A stretch of DNA of 64,000 nucleotides, from contig JAUNBR010000010.1 of NCBI GenBank assembly GCA_030527015.1, positions 1 to 64,000 of the forward strand, written 5' to 3'. The DNA is from Planctomycetia bacterium (GTDB taxonomy: Bacteria; Planctomycetota; Planctomycetia; Pirellulales; Thermoguttaceae). Below the pieces are notes generated by a model, which saw nothing but the letters and a program-made list of their open reading frames with translations, was not told where the DNA came from and searched no databases. Position 1 is the stretch's first letter; every line of letters begins with the position of its first letter. Of this stretch, positions 27,230 to 36,717 are shown in pieces. The position numbers and the translations under genes are program-made.

Positions 27230-28366
27230 TCATCCCATGAAGCTGCGCAAAAGCATTTCCACCACCAGACGCCAGCCATCCGCCATAACAAAAACCAGTA
27301 ACTTTAATGGTAAAGAAATCATCATCGGCGGTAACATGTACATTCCCAAGGAAACTAGAATCGTGGACACCAGCAGATCGATCACCAGCATGGGAAGCAG
27401 AAGCTGCACACCGATAAGAAATGCCGTCTTAAGCTCACTAAGCATAAAAGCTGGAATCAGCACCTGTAATGGAATGTCCTCCTGAGTATATTTTTCGGCT
27501 TTCGATTCATCTGGCGGTTCAGGTGAATAACTCCAAAAAAGCCATATATCATCCGTATTTTTTGTCCGGACGATCTGCTCAAACATAAATTCTCTTATCG
27601 GAACCGTCCCGCGCCGCCAGGCCTCCTGACCTGAAATCTGTTCTCCCTGATACGGAATAATCGCATTTTCATATACATCTTTTCCCACCGGATACATAAT
27701 AAAAAACGTCATGAAAAGTGCCAGAGCGGTTATAATCTGCGGAGAAGGTAACCCCTGTGCCGCCAGTCCCTGACGTAATATTCCCAGCACCACGACGATT
27801 CTTACAAAACATGTTACCATCAGTAACACCGCCGGGGCTAAACTTAATACCGTCAGAAGCAGTATCAGCTGAACGGATGTCCCGACATTCCCAGACGCGC
27901 CCGGAGAAAATATCTCGCGAAATGATTTTCCTGAAAAAAAATCTCCTGAATCTTTCGAATCTTCTGAAACCTCAGAATTTTTTTGCCGTAATGACTCCTC
28001 CTCAAAAAATCCCAGCGGTTCCAGATTTTTTGGAACTTCTTCCTGTTTTCCCGCCTCTTTTTCAGATATAAGACGCCCTTTTTCGGACGCCTGGATTTTT
28101 GATAAATCCAGGTTTTCACCAAAATTCCCGACTTCCGCACCTTTTCCTGAAATCGGCACGTCCTTCGGATCCGTACTCACGGCTTTTTTTAATGGAATCC
28201 CAGAGAATCCCTGAGCTTCTCCATTTTCCCTTTTATTTTCTGCGTCCAGACTTAACACTCGGGGTGTAATATTCACCGCTTTCTGTGCAGACGCGTCACT
28301 TCCACCACAGAACAAAAAACACAGCAGACCTACAAAAATAGTAAGAAATCTTAAAAAAACATTCAT
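27230..28366 (-). CDS. fliP: flagellar export apparatus protein FliP with long N-terminal extension
   Basis: 378 residues from the ATG at 28366; the frame opens at 28399. FliP is normally about 250 residues. A signal peptide (LRFLTIFVGLLCFLFCG) is followed by about 130 residues of charged low-complexity sequence before the core. The core is typical: LAPAVLLMVTCFVRIVVVLG, AALFMTFF-type ALALFMTFFIMYPVG, VLIPAFMLSELKTAF and MYMLPPMMISLPLKLLVFV. The extension includes NSEVSEDSKDSGDFF and EKEAGKQEEVPKN and should lie outside the membrane core. GGAGG sits 14 bases before this ATG, rather far. It overlaps or nearly abuts fliQ. Confidence 0.9.
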   Translation of the reverse strand: MNVFLRFLTIFVGLLCFLFCGGSDASAQKAVNITPRVLSLDAENKRENGEAQGFSGIPLKKAVSTDPKDVPISGKGAEVGNFGENLDLSKIQASEKGRLISEKEAGKQEEVPKNLEPLGFFEEESLRQKNSEVSEDSKDSGDFFSGKSFREIFSPGASGNVGTSVQLILLLTVLSLAPAVLLMVTCFVRIVVVLGILRQGLAAQGLPSPQIITALALFMTFFIMYPVGKDVYENAIIPYQGEQISGQEAWRRGTVPIREFMFEQIVRTKNTDDIWLFWSYSPEPPDESKAEKYTQEDIPLQVLIPAFMLSELKTAFLIGVQLLLPMLVIDLLVSTILVSLGMYMLPPMMISLPLKLLVFVMADGWRLVVEMLLRSFMG

Positions 28367-28481
28367 CCGTGAAATGATTTCCTCCAGAACGGCTTCCATG
28401 CCTGAACTCAGATCGGATACCTGATTTTATACCCGATACATTTTATACTCGACGCACGATAAATTTCCACTTCCCTGGGTT

Positions 28482-28590
28482 TTATACCCGACGCATTATG
28501 AAATTCCACTTCTCCGGTATTTTGCGGCGCTCAAAATGCCTGCTTTCAGAGCCACAGAGAAACGGAAATTTAAAGGAAAACCAGTGTAAA
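28482..28590 (-). repeat. TATAC element between fliO and fliP
   Basis: Reverse copy TTATACCCGACGCATTATGA ... AAACCAGTGTAAA. Short end fragments precede it from about 28428 (two repeats of TTATACYCGAYRCA). The gap 28367-28733 holds nothing else. Confidence 0.88.
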
Positions 28591-28733
28591 TTCTAGTTTT
28601 GTGCGGCCATAAAAAATTCCAGCTCTGCCTGACGCAGACAGAGAGCGAAAATACTGATCTAAGAACATTTTCTCTTTTCCGGTAAAATATCCTTTTCGTC
28701 CGTTCACAAATTTTCTCTGGAAACAGACATCAT

Positions 28734-29597
28734 TTACTGCATTCCACCGTGGCGATTAAGAACCTGATGGTAAATTTCGTCAAAAGACATTTTCTGCTTT
28801 TCCGACGAAAAATTTCCCGCAGGCGGTCCTTCCACCGACGACTTTTCTTCCGAACAAAATGCTTTCGCCCCATTCAGTTTTCCTCGCGGCGCACCCGGCA
28901 CGCCACTTCCCGCAGAGGTTCCGCCTTCCACCGACGTATTTTCCTGAAATCTCCGCAGTATCTGAAAAAGCTCCAGTCCCCGACTGTTTCCATGACACAT
29001 CTGAGTCAGTAACTCGACTTCTGCCAGATCTCGTATTTCACCGATTCTCTCCACTCCCTGAGCAGAAATCGCCACCAGAAAAATTGTTTTTCCGCAGCGT
29101 AATAAATACACCTGCTGATGAAATCCCAGATGCGTTTTTCCTAAAATTTCAAAAACTTCTCGCGAAAGTACCTGTGACCCGTCCTGACGAAATTTTCTTA
29201 AAAGGCAAAACACCACAAACATAATAACGGTCAGAATACCGAACATCCACAGTAAAGTATATATTTCCTGTGATTCCTTCGGTTTTCCTTCCTGCAAAAC
29301 TTTTCCCTGTGTCTCACCTTCTGCTTTCGTACCTAAAAATATTTTTTTATCCGTCGGCGGCGGCACCTCCCCATTCCGTTCTGCCAGATGCCCGCCCTCT
29401 GAAACCGTATCCGGAATATCCGCCGTCACTCGGGACACGTCCTCCAGTCCATTTTCGCCTGAAATACTTTCAGAAGGATTCCGCAATAATTGTCCCGCCG
29501 CACGATTCTCCTGCGCCACTCCAGAACGCAGAAAAAAAATTACCACCATCATCGGCAGGATGAACCATAATATATCAGAAACGATTTTTTTCTTCAT
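28734..29597 (-). CDS. fliO: flagellar biosynthesis protein FliO
   Basis: 287 residues from the ATG at 29597; an ATG at 29621 would add 8 residues. A signal-like segment (5-28) and a second membrane span (YTLLWMFGILTVIMFVVFCL) enclose a polar Gly/Glu-rich linker. The FliO core follows: EILGKTHLGFHQQVYLLRCG, KTIFLVAISAQGVERIGEI. A 70-residue low-complexity tail ends in FDEIYHQVLNRHGGMQ. FliO assists assembly of the FliP ring. Position between fliN and fliP is the classical order. The length is about twice that of enteric FliO because of the linkers. Confidence 0.82.
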   Translation of the reverse strand: MKKKIVSDILWFILPMMVVIFFLRSGVAQENRAAGQLLRNPSESISGENGLEDVSRVTADIPDTVSEGGHLAERNGEVPPPTDKKIFLGTKAEGETQGKVLQEGKPKESQEIYTLLWMFGILTVIMFVVFCLLRKFRQDGSQVLSREVFEILGKTHLGFHQQVYLLRCGKTIFLVAISAQGVERIGEIRDLAEVELLTQMCHGNSRGLELFQILRRFQENTSVEGGTSAGSGVPGAPRGKLNGAKAFCSEEKSSVEGPPAGNFSSEKQKMSFDEIYHQVLNRHGGMQ

Positions 29598-29666
29598 GGT
29601 CTCTCTGTTCCCAAAAATCATGTTCTATTACCGTATCATACGCAGAGGCCGCACCAAAACGACATT

Positions 29667-29790
29667 TTATACCCGATTCACAATAAATTTTCACTTCCTC
29701 AGCATTTTTGTCTTCCTGCCAGCAGCAGGTTCCACAAAAAATGATTTCCATGACCGCATTCACCAGAAATTTAAAGTAAAATCAGCATAT
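29667..29790 (-). repeat. TATAC element with CCTGCCAGC cassette between fliN and fliO
   Basis: Reverse copy TTATACCCGATTCACAATAA with CCTGCCAGCAGCAGG in place of the simple loop. The left end AGTAAAATCAGCATAT is decayed. Confidence 0.85.
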
Positions 29791-29851
29791 CATCCAGAGA
29801 GAAACTTCCTTTTTCCACAGCATTTTCTCCACGTGATTCTTCTGCAAAATT

Positions 29852-30235
29852 TCACACAAATTCTGTCAGCCGAACACTAAAATTCCCATCCACCACCAGT
29901 AACTCTCCCCGTGCGATCACACGACCATTCACCAGCACATCCACCGGTTCCCCCGCCAGCCGGTCCAGCACGACGACAGATCCCTGACGTAATCGCGCCA
30001 CATCCTCCAGATACATACTCGCCCGGCCTAATTCGATACTTATTTCCAGCTGAATATCTCCCAGCATGCCCAGCTGCCGACGAAAAAGCACAGAACTTTT
30101 TGCACGATCTGTCGCCGGAGGCGCATTTTTTGATTCGCGTGCCTGGGAAAATTCCACTTCCGGCAGCTCCGGCAATAATTGCTCTGCCTGATGTAAAATA
30201 TCCTCAATTTTTTGCTCCGTAATCGTCTTTTCCAT
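29852..30235 (-). CDS. fliN: flagellar motor switch protein FliN
   Basis: 127 residues. The C-terminal SPOA domain is clear: LGDIQLEISIELGRASM, GSVVVLDRLAGEPVDVLVNG and RVIARGELLVVDGNFSVRLT. FliN forms the lower C-ring and docks export cargo. The N-terminal 45 residues are an ordinary helical linker. AGGTCTT precedes the ATG. It is the first gene of the minus-strand fli series fliN-fliO-fliP-fliQ. Confidence 0.93.
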   Translation of the reverse strand: MEKTITEQKIEDILHQAEQLLPELPEVEFSQARESKNAPPATDRAKSSVLFRRQLGMLGDIQLEISIELGRASMYLEDVARLRQGSVVVLDRLAGEPVDVLVNGRVIARGELLVVDGNFSVRLTEFV

Positions 30236-30261
30236 AAGACCTGTCTTTCACTTTTCCTTAT

Positions 30262-30406
30262 CTATATTCCATGCACTACGAATTTCCGCTTCTGCTGCCC
30301 GCGACCGACCTGGGCATTTTTGTTTTCCTGCCCTCAGCAGGTGGGCTGAAAATGCCGACGTTCGTGACCGCACAAAACAGAAATTTAAACGAGAACCAGG
30401 ATATAC
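30262..30406 (-). repeat. TATAC element with two insertions
   Basis: Reverse copy of about 145 bases with a CGCGACCGACCTGGGC insert before the hairpin and CCTGCCCTCAGCAGG at the apex. The left end GAACCAGGATATACT runs into the next copy. Confidence 0.85.
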
Positions 30407-30493
30407 TGATTCCATTTTCACTTTCTGTTTTATGTAGCTCTGAAAACGAGGAAATCTTCGGGAAAGAATGTCGGAGAAGCTGAAATGATATAC
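30402..30493 (+). repeat. TATAC element, decayed
   Basis: Forward copy TATACTGATTCCATTTTCAC with a degraded centre. It shares its ends with the neighbouring copies. Confidence 0.65.
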
Positions 30494-30594
30494 TAGTTCC
30501 ATTTTAAATTTCCGTTTTGTACGGCTCTGGAAGAGGCATTTTCAGCGAAGCAAAAATGCCGGAAAAGCGGAAATTTATCGTGTATCGGATATGT
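30489..30594 (+). repeat. TATAC element
   Basis: Forward copy TATACTAGTTCCATTTTAAA ... CGTGTATCGGATATG, third in a row of three. Confidence 0.88.
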
Positions 30595-30729
30595 ATTATC
30601 TCGGGTAAAAAACCAGTTAAAAAATCGTTAAAAAAACTGAAAATTATAATATATCGGGCATAAAATAGTATCAGAGTACAGAAAAACAAAAATGCGAAAG
30701 TCAAAAAAAATCATACTGTATCCGGCATT

Positions 30730-31668
30730 TTAATCTTCCGGTGAATCATATTCGAAACCTTTCCAGATTAACGGTTTCCGATTCGAGGGTTCTATTCTTA
30801 ACACGACTTCTCCGTTCTGAAAAATACGCACCGTTCCATTCGTTTCGCTGACCGCGATCGCGATCGCTTTCGTCGAACGACTGGTCGCCGCCGCCGCCCA
30901 GTGACGGGAACCGAGTCCTTTCGAAAGCGTAATATTACTGGCTGGAGAATCCAAAATCCGGCAGGAGGCGGCCACCGTTCCGTCCTGTTCCACTATAATC
31001 GCTCCGTCCAGCTGTGCGATTTCCTTAATTCCCTCCCTCACCCGAGGATCCATTAAATTTCGCTCTGTCCGACTATAACCGCGCACCGGATCAAAACCCG
31101 CAGAACGACTTTCCGCCAAAACTTTTTTCGCGTCTCCCACCACGAACAGTGTGCCGACGGGTTTCCCTTCTCGCCCACTGCGCCCGATTTCGATCGCTAA
31201 ATTTACCACCGTCTTCAGCGTATCCAGAGGAACACTCGTTTCCAGCATCCGTAATTCACTGTTCGTTAACCGATCCAGATGCTCCTTAAGACTTATACAG
31301 CTAATCGTGTTAATCGTCTCTGTCTCAAAACCCCCGTAAAGCGCGATAATCTGACTTCCAGGTTTAATATAATCTTCCTCGATTCCCTGTAAAATCGCCT
31401 GCATCAGACATTCATAAACCGGATTATCCACCATCCCTTCCAGAACGATCGTTTTTATATCCGCCTCATCATCTATTTCCGCAAGATAATCTTCTCGCTC
31501 CGCCACGACTATAAAATTAGCATCTCCCACCAATTTTTTAACTCGCGCCCAGTCTCCCGGCCCGGGGGCTATTAATAAAATCGCTGCCGCTTCCTGCTCT
31601 TCATACATATTCACGGCATGCTCAATTAATAATCGGAATCTCTCTGTAATACGAAGATTACTTACCAC
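30730..31668 (-). CDS. diadenylate cyclase, DacZ-like (c-di-AMP synthase)
   Basis: 312 residues from a GTG at 31668 with GGGAG 6 bases upstream. The DAC (DisA_N) domain occupies about 140-290: GKPVGTLFVVGDAKKVL, QLDGAIIVEQDG with the DGA motif (221-223), and KGLGSRHWAAAATSRSTKAI with the Arg-His motif (255-256). The N-terminal 130 residues (ILLIAPGPGDWARVKKL) form a separate alpha/beta domain of the kind seen in archaeal DacZ, unlike membrane-bound CdaA or the DNA-scanning DisA. It joins two ATP to cyclic di-AMP, a second messenger for osmotic and envelope control. It is soluble and a single gene. No target protein is recognisable nearby. Confidence 0.85.
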   Translation of the reverse strand: MVSNLRITERFRLLIEHAVNMYEEQEAAAILLIAPGPGDWARVKKLVGDANFIVVAEREDYLAEIDDEADIKTIVLEGMVDNPVYECLMQAILQGIEEDYIKPGSQIIALYGGFETETINTISCISLKEHLDRLTNSELRMLETSVPLDTLKTVVNLAIEIGRSGREGKPVGTLFVVGDAKKVLAESRSAGFDPVRGYSRTERNLMDPRVREGIKEIAQLDGAIIVEQDGTVAASCRILDSPASNITLSKGLGSRHWAAAATSRSTKAIAIAVSETNGTVRIFQNGEVVLRIEPSNRKPLIWKGFEYDSPED

Positions 31669-31803
31669 AAAACACTCCCATTTTTTCCTAATATGCTTAA
31701 ATTTCGCGAAAAACTCTTATTTTTCCGTCCGTTTTACTTTTATACAGTCCACTTTCCGTTTCCGTTTTCACTCTTCTTCTGCAGACACCTTTTAGTGTAT
31801 CAT

Positions 31804-31913
31804 GAATATCCTGATTCTCATTTAATTTCCGTTTTGTGCGGCTCTAAACACAGGCATTTTCAGCGAAGCAAAAAGCCGACGAAGTGAAATTTTATAGTGT
31901 ATCGGAGATAAAA
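31804..31913 (+). repeat. TATAC element
   Basis: Forward copy ATATCCTGATTCTCATTTAA ... TAGTGTATCGGAGATA with GCGAAGC loop. A right-end echo follows near 31935-31960. The rest of the 31669-31991 gap is empty. Confidence 0.85.
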
Positions 31914-31991
31914 AACAAAAATACTGGTAAAACAGATATTATATAGTATCTCGGGGATAAAATAAACCGAAAAAAAGAAAAATCTGCCTTT

Positions 31992-32630
31992 TTACTTCTG
32001 ATTCCACGCTAAATGTTCTTCCGGATTCTCGATTTCTCCCTTACAGTACGCCAGCCACAGTTTCCGATCATCACACTCATAACCTGTCATTTTCTTTAAC
32101 GCAGCCATACTGTAATGCTGTAACGCGGGATCCGAGCTGCCTAAAGGCTCCGCCATGGCCGTAACCGCACGTTTATCTCCCATTTTCCCTAATATGTCGA
32201 TCACTTCCAGACGAATATCCAGATCCGTTTCTTTCGTAAGCATCTCCAGCAGGGCAGGAACAGACTGCTCACGATTATATGTCTGCCAGGCAGTGCATAC
32301 TGCCAGACGAATATCTTTATCGCTGTCTTCCATGGCGAATCGCAGTGCACGTTCTGTCGTCTCCCCAGGAAAATTCGCGATCGCCAGTACGGCTTCCCGA
32401 CGAATCAGGGGATCCGTCTGCTGACGAATCGTCTTTTCTAAAGATAACGCATATTTCTCTTGTCGCTGGGCCGTTAAATTCTGTGCATTTTCACCTAAAC
32501 TGCGTATCTCTGCCATACGCTCTGACGGAATGGGAACTCCGTCTATCGGAGCTGTACGATTTAATGATGCACATCCCAGGTGCAGCAACAAAAACAGAGA
32601 CAGCGTAATTTGAAAAAGTTTATCGAACAT
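31992..32630 (-). CDS. HEAT-repeat lipoprotein
   Basis: 212 residues. The signal peptide ends in a lipobox LHLGC (Cys20), so it should be lipid-anchored. Residues 55-180 form HEAT-like helical pairs: DPLIRREAVLAIANF, DSDKDIRLAVCTAW, ETDLDIRLEVIDILGKMGD and DPALQHYSMAALKKMTG. Family members act as envelope scaffolds; the partner here is unknown. AAGAAGAG precedes the ATG. Confidence 0.8.
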   Translation of the reverse strand: MFDKLFQITLSLFLLLHLGCASLNRTAPIDGVPIPSERMAEIRSLGENAQNLTAQRQEKYALSLEKTIRQQTDPLIRREAVLAIANFPGETTERALRFAMEDSDKDIRLAVCTAWQTYNREQSVPALLEMLTKETDLDIRLEVIDILGKMGDKRAVTAMAEPLGSSDPALQHYSMAALKKMTGYECDDRKLWLAYCKGEIENPEEHLAWNQK

Positions 32631-32835
32631 GGACTCTTCTTCTCAAAATGAATAAATTTAACTGGTCCTACTTTTAATCTTCACATCAGGCAGTTCAAAA
32701 TACAATTATTCTCTGCAGCTCAAAAATACTGTGAGAATTAAATCTTACACCGATTTCATTTTAGATTTTCGTTTTATACATAAACAAAAAATTTACGGAT
32801 ATTTTCGTGTACACAAATATCCAAAAACAAAAATT

Positions 32836-32939
32836 TTACTGGTTTCACTTTAAATTTCCGTTTTATACGGCTCTGAAACAGGCATTTTAGCGAAGCAGAA
32901 TGCCGGAAAAGCAGAAATTTATCGTGTATCGGGTATATT
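32836..32939 (+). repeat. TATAC element
   Basis: Forward copy TTACTGGTTTCACTTTAAAT ... CGTGTATCGGGTATA with GCGAAGC loop. A decayed forward copy precedes it at about 32750-32820. Confidence 0.88.
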
Positions 32940-33169
32940 ATATTTCGAATATAAAAAATAGTCTTTATTTTATTATATAAGACCAAAATTTAAACCTGCT
33001 CTGCTAATGAACTATACACGGCAACAAATAAAAATGCAAGACTAATTTTTTTATTTTTAAAAGATTATATTCCGTACACAGCACACTTTTTCTCTTTATT
33101 ATTTCGCACCATCTTTAATTATCATTTCGCACCATCTTTAAAAACTTAAGCAGGCATTATAAAAGACGG

Positions 33170-33303
33170 TATTTAAACCTGATACACTATAAAATCCGCT
33201 TCTCAGGTATTTTTGCTTCCCTGCCAGCAGAGCAGGCTGGGTGGATGGAAAATGCCTGCATTCAGAACCGCATAAAACGGAAATTTCAGGCGAAACCAGT
33301 GAA
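33170..33303 (-). repeat. TATAC element with CCTGCCAGC cassette
   Basis: Reverse copy AACCTGATACACTATAAAAT with apex CCTGCCAGCAGAGCAGG then CTGGGTGGATGG. The left end is AACCAGTGAAC. Confidence 0.85.
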
Positions 33304-33489
33304 CAAGATTCATAAATGTCCAGTGAAAAGTTTTATCGACTTTTCACACTTATTTTCTCTCGTGGCTCAAAAAGATCAAAAAAAGCACGTTTAACATAAG
33401 TCATTTTTGTAAGAGAGAATTCAGATAAAATTCACAGACGCCGCACCTGACCAGGGCTTATTTTCAGCACAATTAATATAATCAGACAT

Positions 33490-33600
33490 TTTGTTGAGTT
33501 TTCACAACATTTTTCTCGGAGACGTTTTATTTTTTTCGATAAAACATATTATTCCAGAGAAAAACGCAAAAATTTCAACAAAACTCAACAATTTTTTGTT
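33490..33600. other. AT-rich gap with a 12-bp inverted repeat
   Basis: TTGTTGAGTTTT near 33492 and AAAACTCAACAA near 33579 are perfect reverse complements about 80 bases apart. They lie in a 570-base AT-rich stretch (33304-33879) upstream of the pilin-like gene that carries no gene or TATAC element. A regulatory or structural role is possible but unproven. Confidence 0.4.
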
Positions 33601-33879
33601 TTTTTCTAAAGTTTTTGTGGTTTTTCAAAAACATTAAAAAAACTCACAAGAATCGCACGGCGCACCCTGAAAAATTTCATTACAGCACCCGGCAGGACAA
33701 AATATCGGGCGTACACATTTAATACTTTAGTAAAAAATTTATTTTTTTAAATTTTTTATTAAATTCACTTTTTTTGGAATACTTTATGCTCTACTATTCT
33801 TCCGGCATGTTATATTTTTCTCTGCGTAAAATGCGCTGGGAAGGAACCCATATTTCTTTACAACAAAAGGATGGTTGTT

Positions 33880-34314
33880 ATGAAAAAATTATGCTTACAT
33901 ATTCTGAAAGATGAGTCTGCGATTTTAACTTTTGAATGGATCTTATTAATTACGGTTTTAGTTATCGGCATCACCGGAGGTTTAACCGCTGTCCGAGACG
34001 CTCTAAACTGGGAGCTGGGCGGCGTTACCGGAGCGATCGTCTCTCTGGATCTGAGTTATCTCATTAAAACTCCCGTAAGATTAGACTGGGAAGTCGGTGA
34101 ATTTCCGCCAGGTGATGATCTTTACTGGAGTGGAATCGCGGCGGGTACAAATTATGAATATACACATCCGGACATTTATTATCGCCCACGAGGAGGAATG
34201 GAAATCGGAGGTGGACTGCTGAAACCCGGCGAAAATGGAATTACGTCGCCTGGAGTACCCCATCAGGAAATCACCGTAAATGTCCCGGCAGACACACCGA
34301 CTTATACATTTTAG
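33880..34314 (+). CDS. Flp/TadE-like small pilin-type membrane protein
   Basis: 144 residues from the ATG at 33880, set by AAAAGGA 8 bases upstream; the in-frame ATG at 33871 overlaps that site. The N-terminus KKLCLHILKDESAILTFEW leads into one hydrophobic helix ILLITVLVIGITGGLTAV. A Glu just before the hydrophobic helix is the type IVb pilin pattern. The remaining 100 residues are Gly/Pro/Tyr-rich and soluble. No tad secretion genes are nearby. Alternatively it is a single-pass exported protein of another kind. Confidence 0.55.
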   Translation: MKKLCLHILKDESAILTFEWILLITVLVIGITGGLTAVRDALNWELGGVTGAIVSLDLSYLIKTPVRLDWEVGEFPPGDDLYWSGIAAGTNYEYTHPDIYYRPRGGMEIGGGLLKPGENGITSPGVPHQEITVNVPADTPTYTF

Positions 34315-34380
34315 TTCATAAGAAAGATTATACCGAGATATATCTAGAAATATACATTCCGAAAAGCAAAACTCATGCCA

Positions 34381-34487
34381 TATACGGTTTCCACTTTAAA
34401 TTTCCGTTTTGTGCGGTTCTTAAAGCAGGCATTTTCAGCGAAACAAAATGCCCCAAAAGTGGAATTTCATATGCATCAGATATAAAA
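34381..34487 (+). repeat. TATAC element
   Basis: Forward copy TATACGGTTTCCACTTTAAA ... ATGCATCAGATATAAAAT, immediately before a terminator hairpin. Confidence 0.85.
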
Positions 34488-34490
34488 TTT

Positions 34491-34518
34491 AAGGAGGAAA
34501 TCCCTTTCCTCCTTTTTT
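34491..34518 (+). terminator. rho-independent terminator between convergent genes
   Basis: Perfect stem AAGGAGGAAA / TTTCCTCCTT, loop TCCC, then TTTT. It follows the pilin-like gene on the plus strand and the convergent topo VI B gene ends 76 bases on. The reverse strand has a weaker T-run. Confidence 0.85.
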
Positions 34519-34593
34519 CATTTACCCCTGATTCAAGTATCTTTTTTCACACGACAAAAAACCTGATAATCTGGTATCATTTTTCATCAAAAA

Positions 34594-36630
34594 TTATAAT
34601 TCGTCTTCCTCAAAAGTACTCTCATCCTCATTTTCTTCACATTCTTCATCTTCTTCATTAAAAGATGAATTACTTCGTACGATCAGCCGATCAGTTAATC
34701 CGTCCTCCACGACAAGAACATTCTCACCAAAATCGATTTCTTCTTCAATAATCGGATTTCCATTTTCATCTAATTTTAAATCGGCATCCGACGTACAGCG
34801 CTTGGCCACTTCCACCAGCTGGTCATAAATCGTTTTATAATCCGTGCCGTCTATCTGATGTATCGCGCTGGCGATTTCTCCCAGATAACGCATAAATTGT
34901 CCACGGCGATCCATCTGCGCCTTCACCCTCTGACGACGATTCAAAAAAAGACCTAATTTTCTTCCCACGGCCTGTAACGCCAGACGCAGTTCCGTCTGTA
35001 TTTCAGGATACGCGGCGATCGCTTCTTTCGATTCACTGGTAAACGGCACCCATACGCTGGCTAAATGCACGATAACGGTAATCGGTCCTCGGGGCAAAGA
35101 ACCTCGTGTCTGCTGAAGGCCGTAATTTCGCCAGTTAATTCCCGTCACCGTCTGAGTAATCGCACACGCAGATGGCTGAAACTGAAGCGGCACGCGATTC
35201 GCATACCGATACACATTCATCGACTGACCTTCTGAGATATTTACATTTTTCATCGCCTCATGAAGACCGAGTACATCTTTCGGCTTCATTTTCGTGGGAG
35301 ACTGCCGTGTGGAAAGCCGTGACTGTTTAATGATTTTATCGGCACCATCCGCACCGATTCCCGTAAAGGTATTCATTAAAAATTGGCGCAGTGTCCGTGC
35401 ATCCGTTTCTTCCAATAATTCACGCAAAAATTCCAGTGAAATGTTCTGGGTGACCGCGCCCCCTCCATAAGCCAGAGCCACTTCCACCTGAAATGGATTC
35501 CCACGATACACCGCCGGCGGGCGAGTAATGGAAGTATAAAATTCACCCGGAACCACCTGATGTAAACCGCGTAATAACAGATCTTCGCCGATCGGAGACA
35601 GACAGTCTGTCGGAGGTGCTGGTATTTTCGTCTGCTGAATCGCCTTATAAAGACACTCCACATCATCTCGGGCAAGACTCGCTGGCTGCGCACGCACACT
35701 AATTTTCGCCTTTTCGCACACCTGTTTAGAAATGGCGGGCGACATTCGAGAAAAACTCTCCCGAAAAAAATTGGTTAAACTGGTTTCTTTTGAATGACGC
35801 ATCATATCCGCCAGGCGTCCCAGTTCCACTCCATATGGATGTGGTTTAATCTCTGTCGGCTCCGGAGGTAAAATATCCGTGGAACGCTCATATATCCGTT
35901 CCTCTTCATCCTCCGGCCCCTGATAATGCAGACGGACATGCGGATTCGCGATCGCCGTCTGCTCCAAATATTCATCCACACTTCCACGCCCACGCTGATA
36001 TTTCGCTTCCAGCTCGATCGCCACGCGCGTCCCATGCCCCGTTTCCATCCAGGTAATACCATGTTCCTGAAGAAAAACTTGTCGCTCTTCACGATTCGCG
36101 GGAACCGTCAGGCCCTCTCCCTGTCCATTTAAAATCTCTGGGACATTTTTTTTCGTATTTATTCGAATTTCATAAAAATGAGTGCTCCGCGGTGAAACCT
36201 GAGAAATAATCCGCACAGGTTTCCCTGTGGTTAAAACGCCGTACATCCCTGCGGCACTTATGCCGATTCCCTGCTGCCCGCGGCTCATGCGCATACGATG
36301 AAATTTAGAACCATAAAGGAGTTTTCCAAAAATGAGCGGAATTTGGCGTTTCAAAATACCTGGACCATTATCTTGAATCGAAACTTTATACCGATTCGTG
36401 CCCGTTTCCTCTATTCTCACCCAGATCTCCGGCAGCATCTCCGCTTCTTCACAGGCATCTAAAGAATTATCCACCGCTTCTTTAACTGTCGTTAAAAGAG
36501 CTTTTCTGGGATTATCGAAACCTAATAAATGGCGGTTCTTGGCAAAAAATTCACTGACGGAAATATCCCGCTGGCTGGCAGCCATGGATTCCGCGGTAAC
36601 TTTACGTTTTCGGGGAGACTCTGTGGACAT
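34594..36630 (-). CDS. DNA topoisomerase VI subunit B (type IIB)
   Basis: 678 residues. The GHKL ATPase site is complete: [10 protein letters not shown] with Asn55 (N box), DNGPGI (87-92), [14 protein letters not shown] (118-131) and [12 protein letters not shown]. The H2TH region and transducer follow ([36 protein letters not shown]), then a 60-residue acidic tail ([13 protein letters not shown]). Topo VI decatenates and relaxes DNA with ATP as an A2B2 complex. The A subunit, which cuts DNA, is not adjacent or anywhere in this window, unlike the usual paired arrangement. The gene is mainly archaeal and plant, with scattered bacterial cases including planctomycetes. Confidence 0.92.
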   Translation of the reverse strand: MSTESPRKRKVTAESMAASQRDISVSEFFAKNRHLLGFDNPRKALLTTVKEAVDNSLDACEEAEMLPEIWVRIEETGTNRYKVSIQDNGPGILKRQIPLIFGKLLYGSKFHRMRMSRGQQGIGISAAGMYGVLTTGKPVRIISQVSPRSTHFYEIRINTKKNVPEILNGQGEGLTVPANREERQVFLQEHGITWMETGHGTRVAIELEAKYQRGRGSVDEYLEQTAIANPHVRLHYQGPEDEEERIYERSTDILPPEPTEIKPHPYGVELGRLADMMRHSKETSLTNFFRESFSRMSPAISKQVCEKAKISVRAQPASLARDDVECLYKAIQQTKIPAPPTDCLSPIGEDLLLRGLHQVVPGEFYTSITRPPAVYRGNPFQVEVALAYGGGAVTQNISLEFLRELLEETDARTLRQFLMNTFTGIGADGADKIIKQSRLSTRQSPTKMKPKDVLGLHEAMKNVNISEGQSMNVYRYANRVPLQFQPSACAITQTVTGINWRNYGLQQTRGSLPRGPITVIVHLASVWVPFTSESKEAIAAYPEIQTELRLALQAVGRKLGLFLNRRQRVKAQMDRRGQFMRYLGEIASAIHQIDGTDYKTIYDQLVEVAKRCTSDADLKLDENGNPIIEEEIDFGENVLVVEDGLTDRLIVRSNSSFNEEDEECEENEDESTFEEDEL

Positions 36631-36717
36631 TATTCTTTTTTTTGTTTATAATTTAAAATTAACCCATATAATCAGGATTTTACACCAGAATATACGATTA
36701 AAGCTGATTTTTACACT

